Counted from the first letter of the stretch, positions 26,717 to 35,846 are shown. The stretch is DNA of 64,000 nt from Aquibaculum arenosum (GCF_029222965.1 NZ_JARHUD010000004.1:310001-374000), one strand, 5' to 3'. Notes: generated from the sequence alone by a model not told the origin. A program made the numbers and translations.

Positions 26717-26890
26717 CCGACTCCCCGTGAACTGCCGCGGCTCAGGCCGCTGGGGAAAGGACTGGGCAACTCGCAGACGCACGACCGGCCACAGGCACTC
26801 GGCGGCGGTGCTGCGGTACGCAGGTCGGTCGGTGGGGCCTGTGGAAGCTGCAAGGCATGCCGGTTTGGGTGCGCTGTGGAGCCGGGCTTG

Positions 26891-28243
26891 TCAAGCCGGC
26901 GCCGGCGCAGCGCTGCCTTGCATTTCCGTGGTATCCTCCTCCCAACCGGGTGCCTCGGCCTCGCTCTCCGCTTCGGCTGCTTCCTCCTGGGCTGCTTCCT
27001 CTTCTGCCAGCGACTCTGTCACCAGGGTAGCGGTGCTGACCGTGGCTGTGACGCTGCCGGCGAGCGGCACGTAGGCACCTTGGTCCTCCAGCGGCACCAT
27101 GGGACTGCGGGTCATGCGGTAGAGCGCGAAGCAGCCGACGGCGCTGTGGAGCAGGATCAGCCAGAGGAAGAAGGCTTCCGGGCCCTGCAGCGACATGGCC
27201 AGGCCCACCAGCACCGGCCCCAGGCTGGCGCCCAGGCCGACCAGAAAATAGAGTGTCGAACTGGCCGCCACCATCTGGTCCAGGCGCAGGTGGTCGTTGC
27301 TGTGTAACACCACCAGGGCATAGAGCGGCAGGGAGGTGCCGCCCACCAGGGTCATGCAAACGAAGTCGGCCAGCATGTTGCCGAGCAGCGCGAAAAAGAG
27401 CGCGCCGCTGGCCGCCAGCGCCGCGGCGAAGGTCACCACCGTGAGCACCAGGCGTCGGTCAAAGCGGTCGGACAGGCGGCCGATGGGGAACTGGAGCAGG
27501 ATGCCGCCCAGGAAGACCACACCCATGAAAAGTGAGACCTCCGCCAGTGCGAGGCCGATCTCCCGCGCCACCACTGCCCCCATGCCGAAGAGCGCGCCGT
27601 GCGACATGCCGGTACCCACAGCACCGATCACGCCCAGCGGTGAGATGGCGTAAAGCTCCTGCAAGGAGAGCTTGGAGGGCGTCTCGAAGGCCGGCGTTGG
27701 GCTGGCGGAGATCAGCATCGGCACCACGGCGAGCGAGATCAGCACCGAGACCAGGATGAACAGATCAAAACCGCTGGGGTCGGCCACCGTCAGCAGGAAC
27801 TGCCCCGCGCCCATGCCGGCCAAAGAGATGGTCATGTAGAGCGAGAGCAGGGCGCCGCGGTTGTGGTTGTCGCTGCGCTCATTCAGCCAGGACTCGGCCA
27901 CGATGTAGAGTGCCGCGAAGCAGAAGCCGGTCACCAGGCGCATGGTGAACCAGGGCAGGGGATGCACGAAGAGCGCGTGCAGCAGCACCGCCACCGACGC
28001 CAGCGAGGCGAAGGCGCCAAACACCCGCACGTGCCCCACACGCTGCACCAGCCGCGGGGTGATGATCGAACCCAGCAGGAAGCCGAGGAAGTAGCCGGCC
28101 ATAACCACGCCGGTCACCCAGGCGGGAAAGGCTTCCATGTTGGCGCGCACGCCAAGCAGGGCATTCTGCAGCCCGTTGGCCAGCAGAATGACGGCGATGC
28201 CCAGGAACAGTGCCCAGAGCGCGGACAAAGCGTGCAGCAGCAT
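26891..28243 (-). CDS. MFS transporter with acidic C-terminal tail
   Basis: 450 residues. Twelve hydrophobic spans; motif A appears as GRLSDRFDRRLVL after TM8 and the YcaD-type blocks SWLNERSDNHNRGALLSLY and GVIGAVGTGMSHGALFGMGAV are present, so it belongs to the YcaD-like MFS branch, of unknown substrate. Start ATG 28243 follows GGAGGG. The last 60 residues form an unusual Glu/Ala-rich tail (EEEAAQEEAAEAESEAEA), rare in this family and probably cytoplasmic. It is 76 nt from the HAD phosphatase gene that precedes it. Confidence 0.85.
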   Translation of the reverse strand: MLLHALSALWALFLGIAVILLANGLQNALLGVRANMEAFPAWVTGVVMAGYFLGFLLGSIITPRLVQRVGHVRVFGAFASLASVAVLLHALFVHPLPWFTMRLVTGFCFAALYIVAESWLNERSDNHNRGALLSLYMTISLAGMGAGQFLLTVADPSGFDLFILVSVLISLAVVPMLISASPTPAFETPSKLSLQELYAISPLGVIGAVGTGMSHGALFGMGAVVAREIGLALAEVSLFMGVVFLGGILLQFPIGRLSDRFDRRLVLTVVTFAAALAASGALFFALLGNMLADFVCMTLVGGTSLPLYALVVLHSNDHLRLDQMVAASSTLYFLVGLGASLGPVLVGLAMSLQGPEAFFLWLILLHSAVGCFALYRMTRSPMVPLEDQGAYVPLAGSVTATVSTATLVTESLAEEEAAQEEAAEAESEAEAPGWEEDTTEMQGSAAPAPA

Positions 28244-28319
28244 GGATCCCTCCGTCGGGACGGGCGTGCAAAACCGGATTGAGATGAGGGTATTGGTGTG
28301 CGCGGGCTCGGGCGCGCCG

Positions 28320-29039
28320 TCAGGAGCCGGCGAGGAGCTCCGGCAGGGCGGCGATCGAGGGCAGAACCCGATGCGCCGGCGGCTGGAGGTCCTCGGCAAG
28401 CGCTGTACCGGTCAGAACGCCGACCAACAAGCCGGCGCCCGCCGTCTGGCCCATGACCATGTCCTGCGGACTGTCGCCGATCATGGCCACGGATTGCGGC
28501 GCGAGGCTCGCGCTGCGGCAGAAGGCCTGCAGCATGCCCGGCTCCGGTTTTCGCCCGTGGCCGCTGTCCCAGCCCGCCACGAAGGAGAAGAGCGTGGCGA
28601 TGCCGAAGCGCTCCAGCGTGGCGTGAGCCGCTGCTTCCCCGTCGCTGGTGGCAAGACCCAGGCGATAGCCGGAGCCGTGCAGCGATTCCAAGACCTCGAC
28701 CAGGGAGTCCACCGCTACGGCTTCGGCGACGCCGTTCTCAAAGACGTCGTCGATCAGCCGCGCGAGGCGCGTCGGATCGCGACCCGGCAGCATTTCAGCC
28801 CAATAGGCGGCAATGCCACCGGCATCCGCTGCGGCCAGCAGCGAGCCGGGGGTGACATGATCGCTTTCCGGATCATGCCCGCCGGCGGCGAGCAGCTGCG
28901 CTGCGAGCGCCGGATCCTGGTCGGCCGCGGCCAGAGCTGCCCGACGGTTGAGCGGCACCCAACTCCTGGCGAAATCCAGCAGCGTGCCGTCCTTGTCGAA
29001 CAGGAGACCCTTAATGGCGGAGGGAGTGGGTCTGTCCAT
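28320..29039 (-). CDS. HAD-superfamily phosphatase (phosphoglycolate phosphatase-like)
   Basis: 239 residues from ATG 29039. HAD motif I is LLFDKDGTLLDF (nucleophile Asp), motif II LGLATSDG, motif III RKPEPGM, and motif IV MIGDSPQDMVMGQTAG. The cap domain is between residues 25 and 95, as in Gph-type enzymes. The frame open to 29126 is unsupported. Likely removes phosphate from a small sugar or glycolate; the substrate is undecided. The terminator of the next gene lies between the two. Confidence 0.83.
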   Translation of the reverse strand: MDRPTPSAIKGLLFDKDGTLLDFARSWVPLNRRAALAAADQDPALAAQLLAAGGHDPESDHVTPGSLLAAADAGGIAAYWAEMLPGRDPTRLARLIDDVFENGVAEAVAVDSLVEVLESLHGSGYRLGLATSDGEAAAHATLERFGIATLFSFVAGWDSGHGRKPEPGMLQAFCRSASLAPQSVAMIGDSPQDMVMGQTAGAGLLVGVLTGTALAEDLQPPAHRVLPSIAALPELLAGS

Positions 29040-29097
29040 GGGCTGGATCGTGCGTCCGTGGGCGCAAGTATAGGGATCGGGCAACCGGTCCGGAGGT

Positions 29098-29142
29098 AAA
29101 AAGGGGAAAGCCCGCCGGCTCAACACTGAAAGCCGGCGGGCT
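29098..29142 (-). terminator. Rho-independent terminator
   Basis: AGCCCGCCGGCT and AGCCGGCGGGCT form a perfect 12-bp stem with a 10-nt loop. On the minus strand it is followed by TTTCCCCTTTTT, so it ends the dehydrogenase transcript 29 nt behind its stop. Confidence 0.85.
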
Positions 29143-29170
29143 GTATGAGCGGGTAGTTAGGCGATCGCGT

Positions 29171-31624
29171 TCAGGCGCGCAACCGTTCGTTTTCTGGATC
29201 CCAGGGGCTTTCGGGAATCACCACGGCGCGGAAGCGTTCCTGCAAAATGACGATCTCCAATTCCGTGCCGATTTCCGCGGCTTTGGGCTGCACATAGGCG
29301 AGTGCGAGCGATTTGCCGCAGTTGTGACCGTAGGTCCCCGAGGTGGCCCGCCCGACCATCTTGCCGTCCTTGTAGAGCGGCTCGTTGCCGCCCGCGTCGG
29401 CGACGGGCCGGTCGCCGCGGGCCTCCGGGAAGACTTCCAGGGTGACGAATCGCTGCGGCACACCTTCCTGCTGTTGGCGGACCAGCGCGTCACGGCCGCG
29501 GAACTCACCCTTGTTCAGCCGCACGAAGCGATCGAGCCCGGCCTCCAGCGCCGTGTACTCGCGGGTCAGGTCCCCTGCCCACATGCGATAGGATTTCTCG
29601 ATGCGCAGGACGTCCATGGCCCGCATGCCCACCAGGCCGATGTCATAGTCCTTACCGGCCTGCATCAGCTCCTTGTAGATGTGGCGGCTGAACTCGATGG
29701 GGTGATGCAGCTCCCAGCCCAACTCGCCCACGAAGTTGACGCGCAGCGCGCGCACGTCGCTGGCCAGCCCGACGTTGATGGTCTGGGTCGTCAGCCAGGG
29801 GAAGGCCGCGTTGGAAAGGTCGTTGTCGGTCAGAGGCTGCAGCACCTTGCGGGCGTCCGGGCCGGACAGCACGAAGACGCCGCGGCTGTTGGTGACGTTT
29901 TGGATCTGCACCGAACCGTCGGCCGGCAGGTTCTTCCAGAGATAGTCCCAGTCGAAACGCTCGGCAGCACCCGAGGAAATAAGATAGAAGCGTTCCGGGC
30001 CCAGGCGGGTGATCGTGAACTCGCTGCGCACGCCGCCGCTGTCGGTCAGCGCGTGGGCCAGCGACATGCGCCCGATCTTCTTCGGTATGGAGTTGGCGAC
30101 CAGGCGGTCGAGCCAGTCGGCGGCGCCGGGGCCAGAAACCTCGAACTTGGAGAAGGGCGAGAGCTCGATCAGCCCCACCTTATCACGCAGGTGCTTCGCC
30201 TCGCGGCCCACGTGATCGAAGTAGTTGCTGCGGCGGAAGGACCAGACGTCTTTGCGTTCGACACCATCGGGCGCGAACCAGTTCGGCCGCTCCCAGCCGT
30301 AGCGCTGGCCCCAGACGGCGCCGGCGGCATCCAATTCGTCATGCACAGCGACGGTCTTGCCGGGCCGTGCGGCCGGGCGCTCTTCATCGGGATAGTGGAT
30401 GACGAAGACGTGCTCATAGGCCTCTTCGTTCTTCAGCTTGACGTAGCGCTTGTTGGCATAGGCACCGTAGCGGCGCGGGTCCACGGCCATCAAATCGATT
30501 GAGGGCTCGCCGCCGACGATCCACTCCGCCAGGAAGCGCCCGGAGCCGCCGGCCGCGGTGATGCCGAAGGAGTGGCCCTCGTTCAGCCAGACGTTGCGAA
30601 CGTCCCAGGCCGGGCCGATCAACGGGCTGCCGTCGGGGGTGTAGGAGATGGGGCCGTTGATGATGTCCTTGATGCCCACCTCCTCGAAGATCGGCACGCG
30701 GTTGATCGCCGCTTCGACGTGGGGCATCAGGCGTTCCAGGTCGCCGGGAAAGAGGTCCTGGCCAAAGGAGTCGGGCACGCCGTCGACGAAGCAGGCCGGC
30801 GCCCCCTTCTCGTAGGGGCCGAGGATCAGGCCCTGGCGCTCCTCGCGCATATAGTAGGAGGCGTCGCTCTCGCGCAGCACTGGCATCTCCGGCAGGCCCT
30901 GCTTCTGGCGCTCGATCAGCGTCGGGTGCGCCTCGGTGACGATGTACTGGTGCTCCACCGGGATCGCCGGGATATCCAGGCCGAAGAGCGCGCCGGTCTG
31001 CCGCGCATAGTTGCCGGTCGCGCAGACGACGTGCTCGCAAGTGATGTCGCCCTTGGGCGTGTGCAGGGTCCACTCGCCATTGGCCTGCTGGGTGACGCCG
31101 GTGACCGGCGTCTGGCGGTAGATTTCGGCGCCGCGGCGGCGTGCTCCCAGGGCCAGGGCGTTGGTCAGGTCCGCCGGTGCGATGTGGCCGTCCTGCGGGT
31201 GATAAAGCGCGCCCACGAGGCCCTCGATGTTGGCCAGTGGCCAGAGCTTCTGAACCTCCTCCGGGCCGATCATCTCGAAGGGGACGCCGATGGTGTTCGC
31301 GGTGCCGCAGTACTTTTTGTACTCGTCCATGCGCTCCTGATTGGTCGCCAGGCGCAGGTTGCCGGTGACGTGGAAGGAGACATTCTGCCCCGTCTCCTCC
31401 TCCAGGGACTTGTAGAGGTCGACCGAGTATTTGTGAATCTGGCCGACGCCATAGCTCATGTTGAACAGCGGCAGGAGGCCCGCGGCGTGCCAGGTGGACC
31501 CGGCGGTCAGTTCGGTGCGCTCCAGCAGCACCACGTCCGACCAGCCGAGTTTCGCCAAATGATAGAGGGTGGAGACCCCGACGGCACCGCCGCCGATCAC
31601 CACCACGCGGGCATGGGACTTCAT
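29171..31624 (-). CDS. Dimethylglycine/sarcosine dehydrogenase-like FAD oxidoreductase with GcvT domain
   Basis: 817 residues, start ATG after AGGAGTAGGAAGC. The N-terminal DAO domain shows VVVIGGGAVGVSTLYHL (FAD dinucleotide fold), the covalent-FAD histidine in TAGSTWHAAG, and ATGNYARQTG; the C-terminal half (about 430-815) is a GcvT-type folate domain with SPFSKFEVSGPGAADWLD, VFVLSGPDARKVL and GHNCGKSLALAYV. These proteins oxidise N-methyl groups of dimethylglycine or sarcosine and pass the one-carbon unit to tetrahydrofolate. Sarcosine, dimethylglycine and related N-methyl compounds fit equally; no partner subunit is encoded nearby, as expected for the one-chain type. Confidence 0.87.
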   Translation of the reverse strand: MKSHARVVVIGGGAVGVSTLYHLAKLGWSDVVLLERTELTAGSTWHAAGLLPLFNMSYGVGQIHKYSVDLYKSLEEETGQNVSFHVTGNLRLATNQERMDEYKKYCGTANTIGVPFEMIGPEEVQKLWPLANIEGLVGALYHPQDGHIAPADLTNALALGARRRGAEIYRQTPVTGVTQQANGEWTLHTPKGDITCEHVVCATGNYARQTGALFGLDIPAIPVEHQYIVTEAHPTLIERQKQGLPEMPVLRESDASYYMREERQGLILGPYEKGAPACFVDGVPDSFGQDLFPGDLERLMPHVEAAINRVPIFEEVGIKDIINGPISYTPDGSPLIGPAWDVRNVWLNEGHSFGITAAGGSGRFLAEWIVGGEPSIDLMAVDPRRYGAYANKRYVKLKNEEAYEHVFVIHYPDEERPAARPGKTVAVHDELDAAGAVWGQRYGWERPNWFAPDGVERKDVWSFRRSNYFDHVGREAKHLRDKVGLIELSPFSKFEVSGPGAADWLDRLVANSIPKKIGRMSLAHALTDSGGVRSEFTITRLGPERFYLISSGAAERFDWDYLWKNLPADGSVQIQNVTNSRGVFVLSGPDARKVLQPLTDNDLSNAAFPWLTTQTINVGLASDVRALRVNFVGELGWELHHPIEFSRHIYKELMQAGKDYDIGLVGMRAMDVLRIEKSYRMWAGDLTREYTALEAGLDRFVRLNKGEFRGRDALVRQQQEGVPQRFVTLEVFPEARGDRPVADAGGNEPLYKDGKMVGRATSGTYGHNCGKSLALAYVQPKAAEIGTELEIVILQERFRAVVIPESPWDPENERLRA

Positions 31625-31806
31625 TGCTTCCTACTCCTTGCGACCACGCGAGATTGTACGCCGGCGACCTCCGGACGGCGGCACATTCGCAGTCGTGAAG
31701 CGGGAAAGCAGGACACTGAGCGACGCCGGAAAGAGTGGGAGCGACATGCCATGCTTTCGGCTGTGCCACACTCAGGCGAGTTCAGGTGCGTCGAAGAGTG
31801 AGCTGG

Positions 31807-31838
31807 CCCAACGGAAGGCCTTTCGGCCCCCCGTTGGG
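31807..31838 (-). terminator. Stem-loop behind the TonB receptor gene
   Basis: Perfect outer stem CCCAACGG/CCGTTGGG with an inner GGCC-GAAA-GGCC hairpin (tetraloop of GNRA type on the minus strand). It stands 8 nt behind the receptor stop and ahead of the dehydrogenase promoter, but lacks a U-run. Confidence 0.55.
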
Positions 31839-31845
31839 TTATCGG

Positions 31846-33843
31846 TTAGAAGGTGGTCTTTACGCTCAACCAAAGCCGCCGGCCGTCTTCCACCTGGCCG
31901 TACTCGCTGTAGCGGACCTGCTTATCGGTGATGTTATAGACGCCGACGTTAAGCTGGACGTTGTCCAGCATCTGATAGCCCAGGCCCACGTCCACGAAGG
32001 TGTATGAGGGGGCGACGATGGAGCTGGAGGAGGGGCCCTGGATCGGCTGACTCTCCTGGCCGCGGTAGGTGATGCGGGTCCAGGGGCGCAGCTTCTCACT
32101 CGCCTGCCACTCAAGTTCGGCGGAGGCCAGGTGCTTCGGCAGCTGGGTCAGCGGCTGCCCCTTGTACTGGCCGGACTTCTGTTCGGAGTCCGTGTAGGTG
32201 TAGCTGCCGGTGAAGGCCAGATCCTTGGTCAGTTCGGCTTGCACAGAAGCCTCGATGCCCCGGGTGACCGCCTTGTCTACATTAACGCGATAGGTCGGCG
32301 GTGAACCGAACTGATTGGGGCCGCCGGGGCAGATGCTGGCAGGACACTGGACCCGGGTAATCTTGTCCTCGAAGTCGTTGTGGAACAGGGTCAGGCTCAT
32401 ATCCAGGCCGGAGAGCCCGGAATAGATCAGCGATATTTCCTTGTTGAGGGACTTCTCCGGCTCGAGATCGGGGTTGCCATATACATTGCCGCCGCGGCTG
32501 ACCTGGCCCCAGTCGGAGGTGATCTCGCGCAGGCTCGGCGAACGATAGCCCGTGGAGACACCGCCCTTCAGGGTCCACTCGTCGGCGAAGTTCCACACGC
32601 CGTAGAGCCGCGGGCTGACATGGGCGCCGTAGTCGCTGCTGGAGTCGAGCCGCGCCCCTCCGGTCAGGGAGAAGCTGTCCGTCAAGAGCCACTCGTCCTC
32701 CACGAAGCCGGCGTACTTGGTCATGGAGATCTTGGTGCGGCTGGAGATCTGGTTGCTGGTTTCGTCTTCCAGATGCTCGTATCCGAAGTTGCCGCCCACG
32801 GTTACGATGTGGTTGCCCAGCGGGATGATCATGCTGGATTTGGCGGTGGTGTTCTCGATCTGCATGTTGCGGCTCTGATTATCCGCAATCTCGTGCTTCA
32901 CGTGGCTGTCGAGGGTGCCAACCTCGAAGCGACCGACGTGGCTTGCCGCAACGTGTGCGTTGGTGTGGGTGGTCTGCGAGTCCGAGCAGCCGCCGCGACA
33001 GGGGGGCACGATGGTCTTTCCAACCGTCGCCTCGCGATTCTGCAGCGTCCGACCGGCCTCCAGCGTGATGTCGTGATCGTCATTCGGGGTGAAGGTCAGG
33101 CGCCCGGTCAGGCTGGTGAAGCGCCGGTCCTCAAAGCCGTTCTCGAGGTTGTCTTCCGCGCGCCGAGTGTACTGGCCCCAGACCTGCAGTCCCACCCGGT
33201 CCTGGATCAGCGGACCGCCGGTGTAGAAATTGCCCTGGTAGCCGCTGCCTGAATTGGTGCTTTCCTGCAGGGTGATAGCGGTCTCGACCGCGCTCTGCCA
33301 CTCTCCAGGCACTTTACGGGTGATGATGTTGATCACACCGCCCATGGCGTCGGAGCCATAGAGGGTCGACATGGGGCCGCGGATCACCTCGATGCGCTCG
33401 ATGGCCTGCAGCGGCGGCAACCAGTGCTGTTCGAAGCCCGCACTGCCGTTCGGCCGGACCTCGCGGGTGTCAACGCGCTGCCCGTCCACCAGCAGCAGGG
33501 TGTAGGCCGCCGGAAAACCGCGGATGCTGATATCCGCCCCGTTGTCGCCGGAACCGCCCCCGGTCACCGTGACGCCGGGCACGCTGCGCAGCGCATCCGT
33601 GAGGTCGTTATACTGGCCGCGCTCCAGTTTCTCGCGCGGAATGACGCTGATTGAGGCCGGGGCATCCTTGAGCTGCTGCTCATAGCCCGAAGCCGTCACC
33701 ACGACCGGCGAAAGCGCGGCCGCATCCTCTTCCTGCGCCAGCGCCGTTCCGCCCGCCAGCGTCGCGAGAAGCCCCACCGCCGTAAGCGAAAGGCTGCAGC
33801 CCCGCGCCGACCGGCACCGGAGCCTGCTGTAAGTCACCGACAT
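31846..33843 (-). CDS. TonB-dependent siderophore-type receptor
   Basis: 665 residues. A signal peptide ending in GTALAQ precedes the plug (SPVVVTASGYEQQL, SISVIPREKLER, GQYNDLTDALRSVPGV, DISIRGFPAAYTLLLVDGQRV, IEVIRGPMSTLYGSDAMGGVINII), then a 22-strand-type barrel ending in the terminal aromatic residue (VKTTF*). The plug words are those of FepA/CirA/BfeA-type receptors for catecholate siderophores. Energised by TonB, not present here. A Fur-like site lies upstream. A vitamin or metal receptor is the alternative. Confidence 0.85.
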   Translation of the reverse strand: MSVTYSRLRCRSARGCSLSLTAVGLLATLAGGTALAQEEDAAALSPVVVTASGYEQQLKDAPASISVIPREKLERGQYNDLTDALRSVPGVTVTGGGSGDNGADISIRGFPAAYTLLLVDGQRVDTREVRPNGSAGFEQHWLPPLQAIERIEVIRGPMSTLYGSDAMGGVINIITRKVPGEWQSAVETAITLQESTNSGSGYQGNFYTGGPLIQDRVGLQVWGQYTRRAEDNLENGFEDRRFTSLTGRLTFTPNDDHDITLEAGRTLQNREATVGKTIVPPCRGGCSDSQTTHTNAHVAASHVGRFEVGTLDSHVKHEIADNQSRNMQIENTTAKSSMIIPLGNHIVTVGGNFGYEHLEDETSNQISSRTKISMTKYAGFVEDEWLLTDSFSLTGGARLDSSSDYGAHVSPRLYGVWNFADEWTLKGGVSTGYRSPSLREITSDWGQVSRGGNVYGNPDLEPEKSLNKEISLIYSGLSGLDMSLTLFHNDFEDKITRVQCPASICPGGPNQFGSPPTYRVNVDKAVTRGIEASVQAELTKDLAFTGSYTYTDSEQKSGQYKGQPLTQLPKHLASAELEWQASEKLRPWTRITYRGQESQPIQGPSSSSIVAPSYTFVDVGLGYQMLDNVQLNVGVYNITDKQVRYSEYGQVEDGRRLWLSVKTTF

Positions 33844-33873
33844 TCAATTGCCCCCAAAGTTGATACGAATGTC

Positions 33874-33898
33874 GCAAGTGATACTGACTCGCATTTGC
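33874..33898 (-). promoter_or_regulatory. Fur-like iron operator of the TonB receptor
   Basis: The 25-nt stretch has an imperfect dyad with arms GCAA...TTGC and the inside TGAT/ATCA-like words of Fur boxes. It lies 31-55 nt before the receptor start in DNA far richer in A+T than its surroundings. Only the dyad is seen; Fur or Irr binding is inferred from the receptor. Confidence 0.42.
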
Positions 33899-34112
33899 TA
33901 AGACAACGGGGAAATGTTGGTGGGAGGGAGAGAGGAGGCCGGGGGGGAGGTGGGGCGGGGATGCAGGCGGTGGGTTCAGATGGCGCCGAACCGGGGCGTC
34001 ACGCATTGCAAGCACCCACGTTGAAAACGATCAGGGTGCTTTGACCTGAGAGACAAAGCGCTCACTGCAGTTCAACTGCACGCGCCTCCAGCCGTCTCGC
34101 AGCCCCGTCAGG

Positions 34113-34514
34113 CTAGCGAAACTCAAAAGTGTTTCGCTCTACCCAGGCTGAGAATTGCTGCTCATCGAGTGTTCCTGCGGCGAGAGCAATCATGACTTCC
34201 GTTGCTTCGCGCTCGGGGACATCCAGGTGCAGATGGTTCAGTCCGAGAGTGACGCCGAGCGCCATGAAGCTGATGCGCTTGTTGCCATCGACGAAGGGGT
34301 GCCGTCGGATGAGCGATACAGCCAAGGCAGCGGCCAACTCGACGACGGAAACGTGGTCCTGATCCGCATATGCCAGGAACTGCTGCGGCCGTGCGAGTGC
34401 CGCATCCAGGGCAGCGCGATCTCGTATGCCACCTGCGCCGCCGTGTTCGTCGAGCAGTTCCTCGTGTAACCGAATGAGCGCTTGAACGCTGGGGAGTGCG
34501 ATCCCCTGCTTCAC
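34113..34514 (-). CDS. Doc-type toxin of a toxin-antitoxin pair
   Basis: 133 residues. The Fic/Doc active-site loop is HPFVDGNKR (residues 72-80, consensus HxFx(D/N)GNKR), so it should transfer phosphate or AMP to a target; phage P1 Doc phosphorylates EF-Tu. The short size and the LHEELLDEHGG...RDRAALDAAL opening match stand-alone Doc toxins. The GTG start overlaps the antitoxin stop (GTGA), so the genes are translationally coupled. Confidence 0.88.
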   Translation of the reverse strand: MKQGIALPSVQALIRLHEELLDEHGGAGGIRDRAALDAALARPQQFLAYADQDHVSVVELAAALAVSLIRRHPFVDGNKRISFMALGVTLGLNHLHLDVPEREATEVMIALAAGTLDEQQFSAWVERNTFEFR

Positions 34515-34735
34515 TTGGCGAGATCACTCATCGTTCGATGGTAGCGCTGTGCAAAGCGGCGCCCGATTTCCAGCGCACGCGTATCGTCTTGGCTGACGCG
34601 CACAATCTCCACCGTTTCGCCTTTCAGCGACACGGTAACGGCGTCACCCTGCTCCATGCCTGCCGCGGATAGCACGTCCTGCGGTAGGACAACGCCAGTT
34701 GAACTGCCGATCTTAACCAGCTTGGTGGTGCTCAC
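34511..34735 (-). CDS. AbrB/MazE-type antitoxin paired with Doc
   Basis: 74 residues from GTG 34735, which follows GAGGAG; the frame open to 34783 covers the promoter. The swapped-hairpin DNA-binding domain is TKLVKIGSSTGVVLPQDVLSAAGMEQGDAVTVSL (quoted region 3-36); the rest, ending in RRFAQRYHRTMSDLAK, would wrap the toxin. It probably neutralises Doc and represses the operon through an inverted repeat just upstream. Doc is more often paired with Phd, so this is a less common pairing. Confidence 0.8.
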   Translation of the reverse strand: MSTTKLVKIGSSTGVVLPQDVLSAAGMEQGDAVTVSLKGETVEIVRVSQDDTRALEIGRRFAQRYHRTMSDLAK

Positions 34736-34757
34736 GGTCACCCAACTCCTCACCGTA

Positions 34758-34773
34758 TAGAACGACAATTCTA
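34758..34773 (-). promoter_or_regulatory. Autoregulatory inverted repeat of the AbrB-Doc operon
   Basis: TAGAA - 6 nt - TTCTA, a perfect 5-bp dyad in an A+T-rich patch 22 nt before the antitoxin start, overlapping a -10-like TTCTAT (minus strand). It is the natural spot for AbrB-type repression. Confidence 0.5.
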
Positions 34774-34819
34774 CCACAAGCACAGTTGCGTTTACGACGG
34801 TTATTGAACCGCCACCCCC

Positions 34820-35170
34820 CTACCCAAAGCGCTGAAGCGACTCCGCGGCTGCGGTGGGGCTGAAGAAGTCGGTGGCGGCCAGGAGGCGGTTTTCCTGGTG
34901 GATCAGGTTGCCGGCCTCGGCGCTCATCTGCTTGAAGCGGATCCAATCCGGGTCGGCTTCCATGGCGGCCCGGCGGGTCGCGCGATCGGCGGCGTCTCGG
35001 TAGGCCCAGATGTGAATGTAGGTGTTCTGCGCCCCGGTTTCGGTGATGCCATAGAAGACCGGCGCGCCGAGATGGCGAACCTGCGCCTCATAGCCGTGCT
35101 CACGGTAGAGCGCGAGCTGCTTCTGGATGGTGCCGGGGCGGCAGGTATAGGTGCGCATGTCGAAGAGCAT
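34820..35170 (-). CDS. NIPSNAP family protein
   Basis: 116 residues. MLFDMRTYTCRPGTIQKQLALY and YIHIWAYRDAADRATRRAAMEADPDW are NIPSNAP (ferredoxin-like alpha/beta) signatures; bacterial members are small dimeric proteins of unknown function, some beside oxidoreductases. It ends 37 nt ahead of the TA promoter and begins 124 nt beyond the soxR stop, in the same direction as both. Confidence 0.85.
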   Translation of the reverse strand: MLFDMRTYTCRPGTIQKQLALYREHGYEAQVRHLGAPVFYGITETGAQNTYIHIWAYRDAADRATRRAAMEADPDWIRFKQMSAEAGNLIHQENRLLAATDFFSPTAAAESLQRFG

Positions 35171-35294
35171 GATGGTCTCCCTCTCTGTCTGGCGTTCTTC
35201 TAGTTGCGAGCGGACTCACGCTTGAAGAATCACGCCGGGGCCCGGCGATCAAGTCCTGCCGGCAGCAAGCCGATGGAAGAAGACCCCGTCGCCG

Positions 35295-35750
35295 CTACTG
35301 CGGATCGAACAGCCGGGCGCCCGGTCCGCCGGCGGCTGCCAAGTCGCCCGGGTTGCGTAAGGGGCAGTCGCGCAGCGACAGGCAGCCGCAGCCGATGCAG
35401 CCCTCGAGTTGATCGCGCAGCCGGGTCAGGCGCTCGATGCGCCCATCGAGTTCGGCGTGCCAGCGGATCGAGAGCGCACGCCAGTCCTCCGCCGTCGGCG
35501 TGCGCTCGTCCGGCAGGGTGGAGAGGGCTTCCTTGATCTCGGCAAGGGGAATGCCGGCGCGCTGCGCAACCTTGATCACGGCAACCCGCCGCAGCACTTC
35601 GCGCGGGTAGCGGCGCTGGTTGCCGCTGTTGCGCCGGCTGTGGATCAGGCCCTTGGATTCGTAGAAGTGCAGGGCCGAGACGGCCACACCGCTGCGCGCC
35701 GAAACGGCGCCGATGGAAAGTTCGCGCTGCAACGGGCCCGCAGATTTCAT
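35295..35750 (-). CDS. soxR: Redox-sensing regulator SoxR
   Basis: 151 residues. MerR-type winged helix ([26 protein letters not shown]) followed by a dimer helix and the [2Fe-2S] cluster cysteines C118, C121, C123 and C129 in [12 protein letters not shown], the exact SoxR spacing. Oxidation of the cluster by redox-cycling compounds turns the regulator into an activator. No soxS is present, as usual outside the enterobacteria. A SoxR box lies between this gene and the divergent MBL gene. Confidence 0.93.
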   Translation of the reverse strand: MKSAGPLQRELSIGAVSARSGVAVSALHFYESKGLIHSRRNSGNQRRYPREVLRRVAVIKVAQRAGIPLAEIKEALSTLPDERTPTAEDWRALSIRWHAELDGRIERLTRLRDQLEGCIGCGCLSLRDCPLRNPGDLAAAGGPGARLFDPQ

Positions 35751-35762
35751 CGCATCGACCTC

Positions 35763-35793
35763 TTGACCTCAAGTATAGTTGAGGTTCTATCAG
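35763..35793 (+). promoter_or_regulatory. SoxR box in a 19-bp-spaced promoter
   Basis: ACCTCAA-GTATAG-TTGAGGT (35766-35785) is a perfect dyad equal to the known SoxR box pattern. It sits in a promoter TTGACC - 19 bp - TATCAG, the over-long spacing typical of MerR/SoxR-activated promoters. It points at the MBL gene, whose ATG is 54 nt from the -10. Confidence 0.85.
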
Positions 35794-35846
35794 AGTGGCT
35801 CCCGACGTCACAAGCGCTTGGCGTCATCCACTCAAGGAGCTGACAG

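Noticed and set aside
26870-26910. GC-rich foldback at the end of the MFS gene
   Set aside because: It overlaps the stop codon, has no U-run and the loop is too short to fold well.
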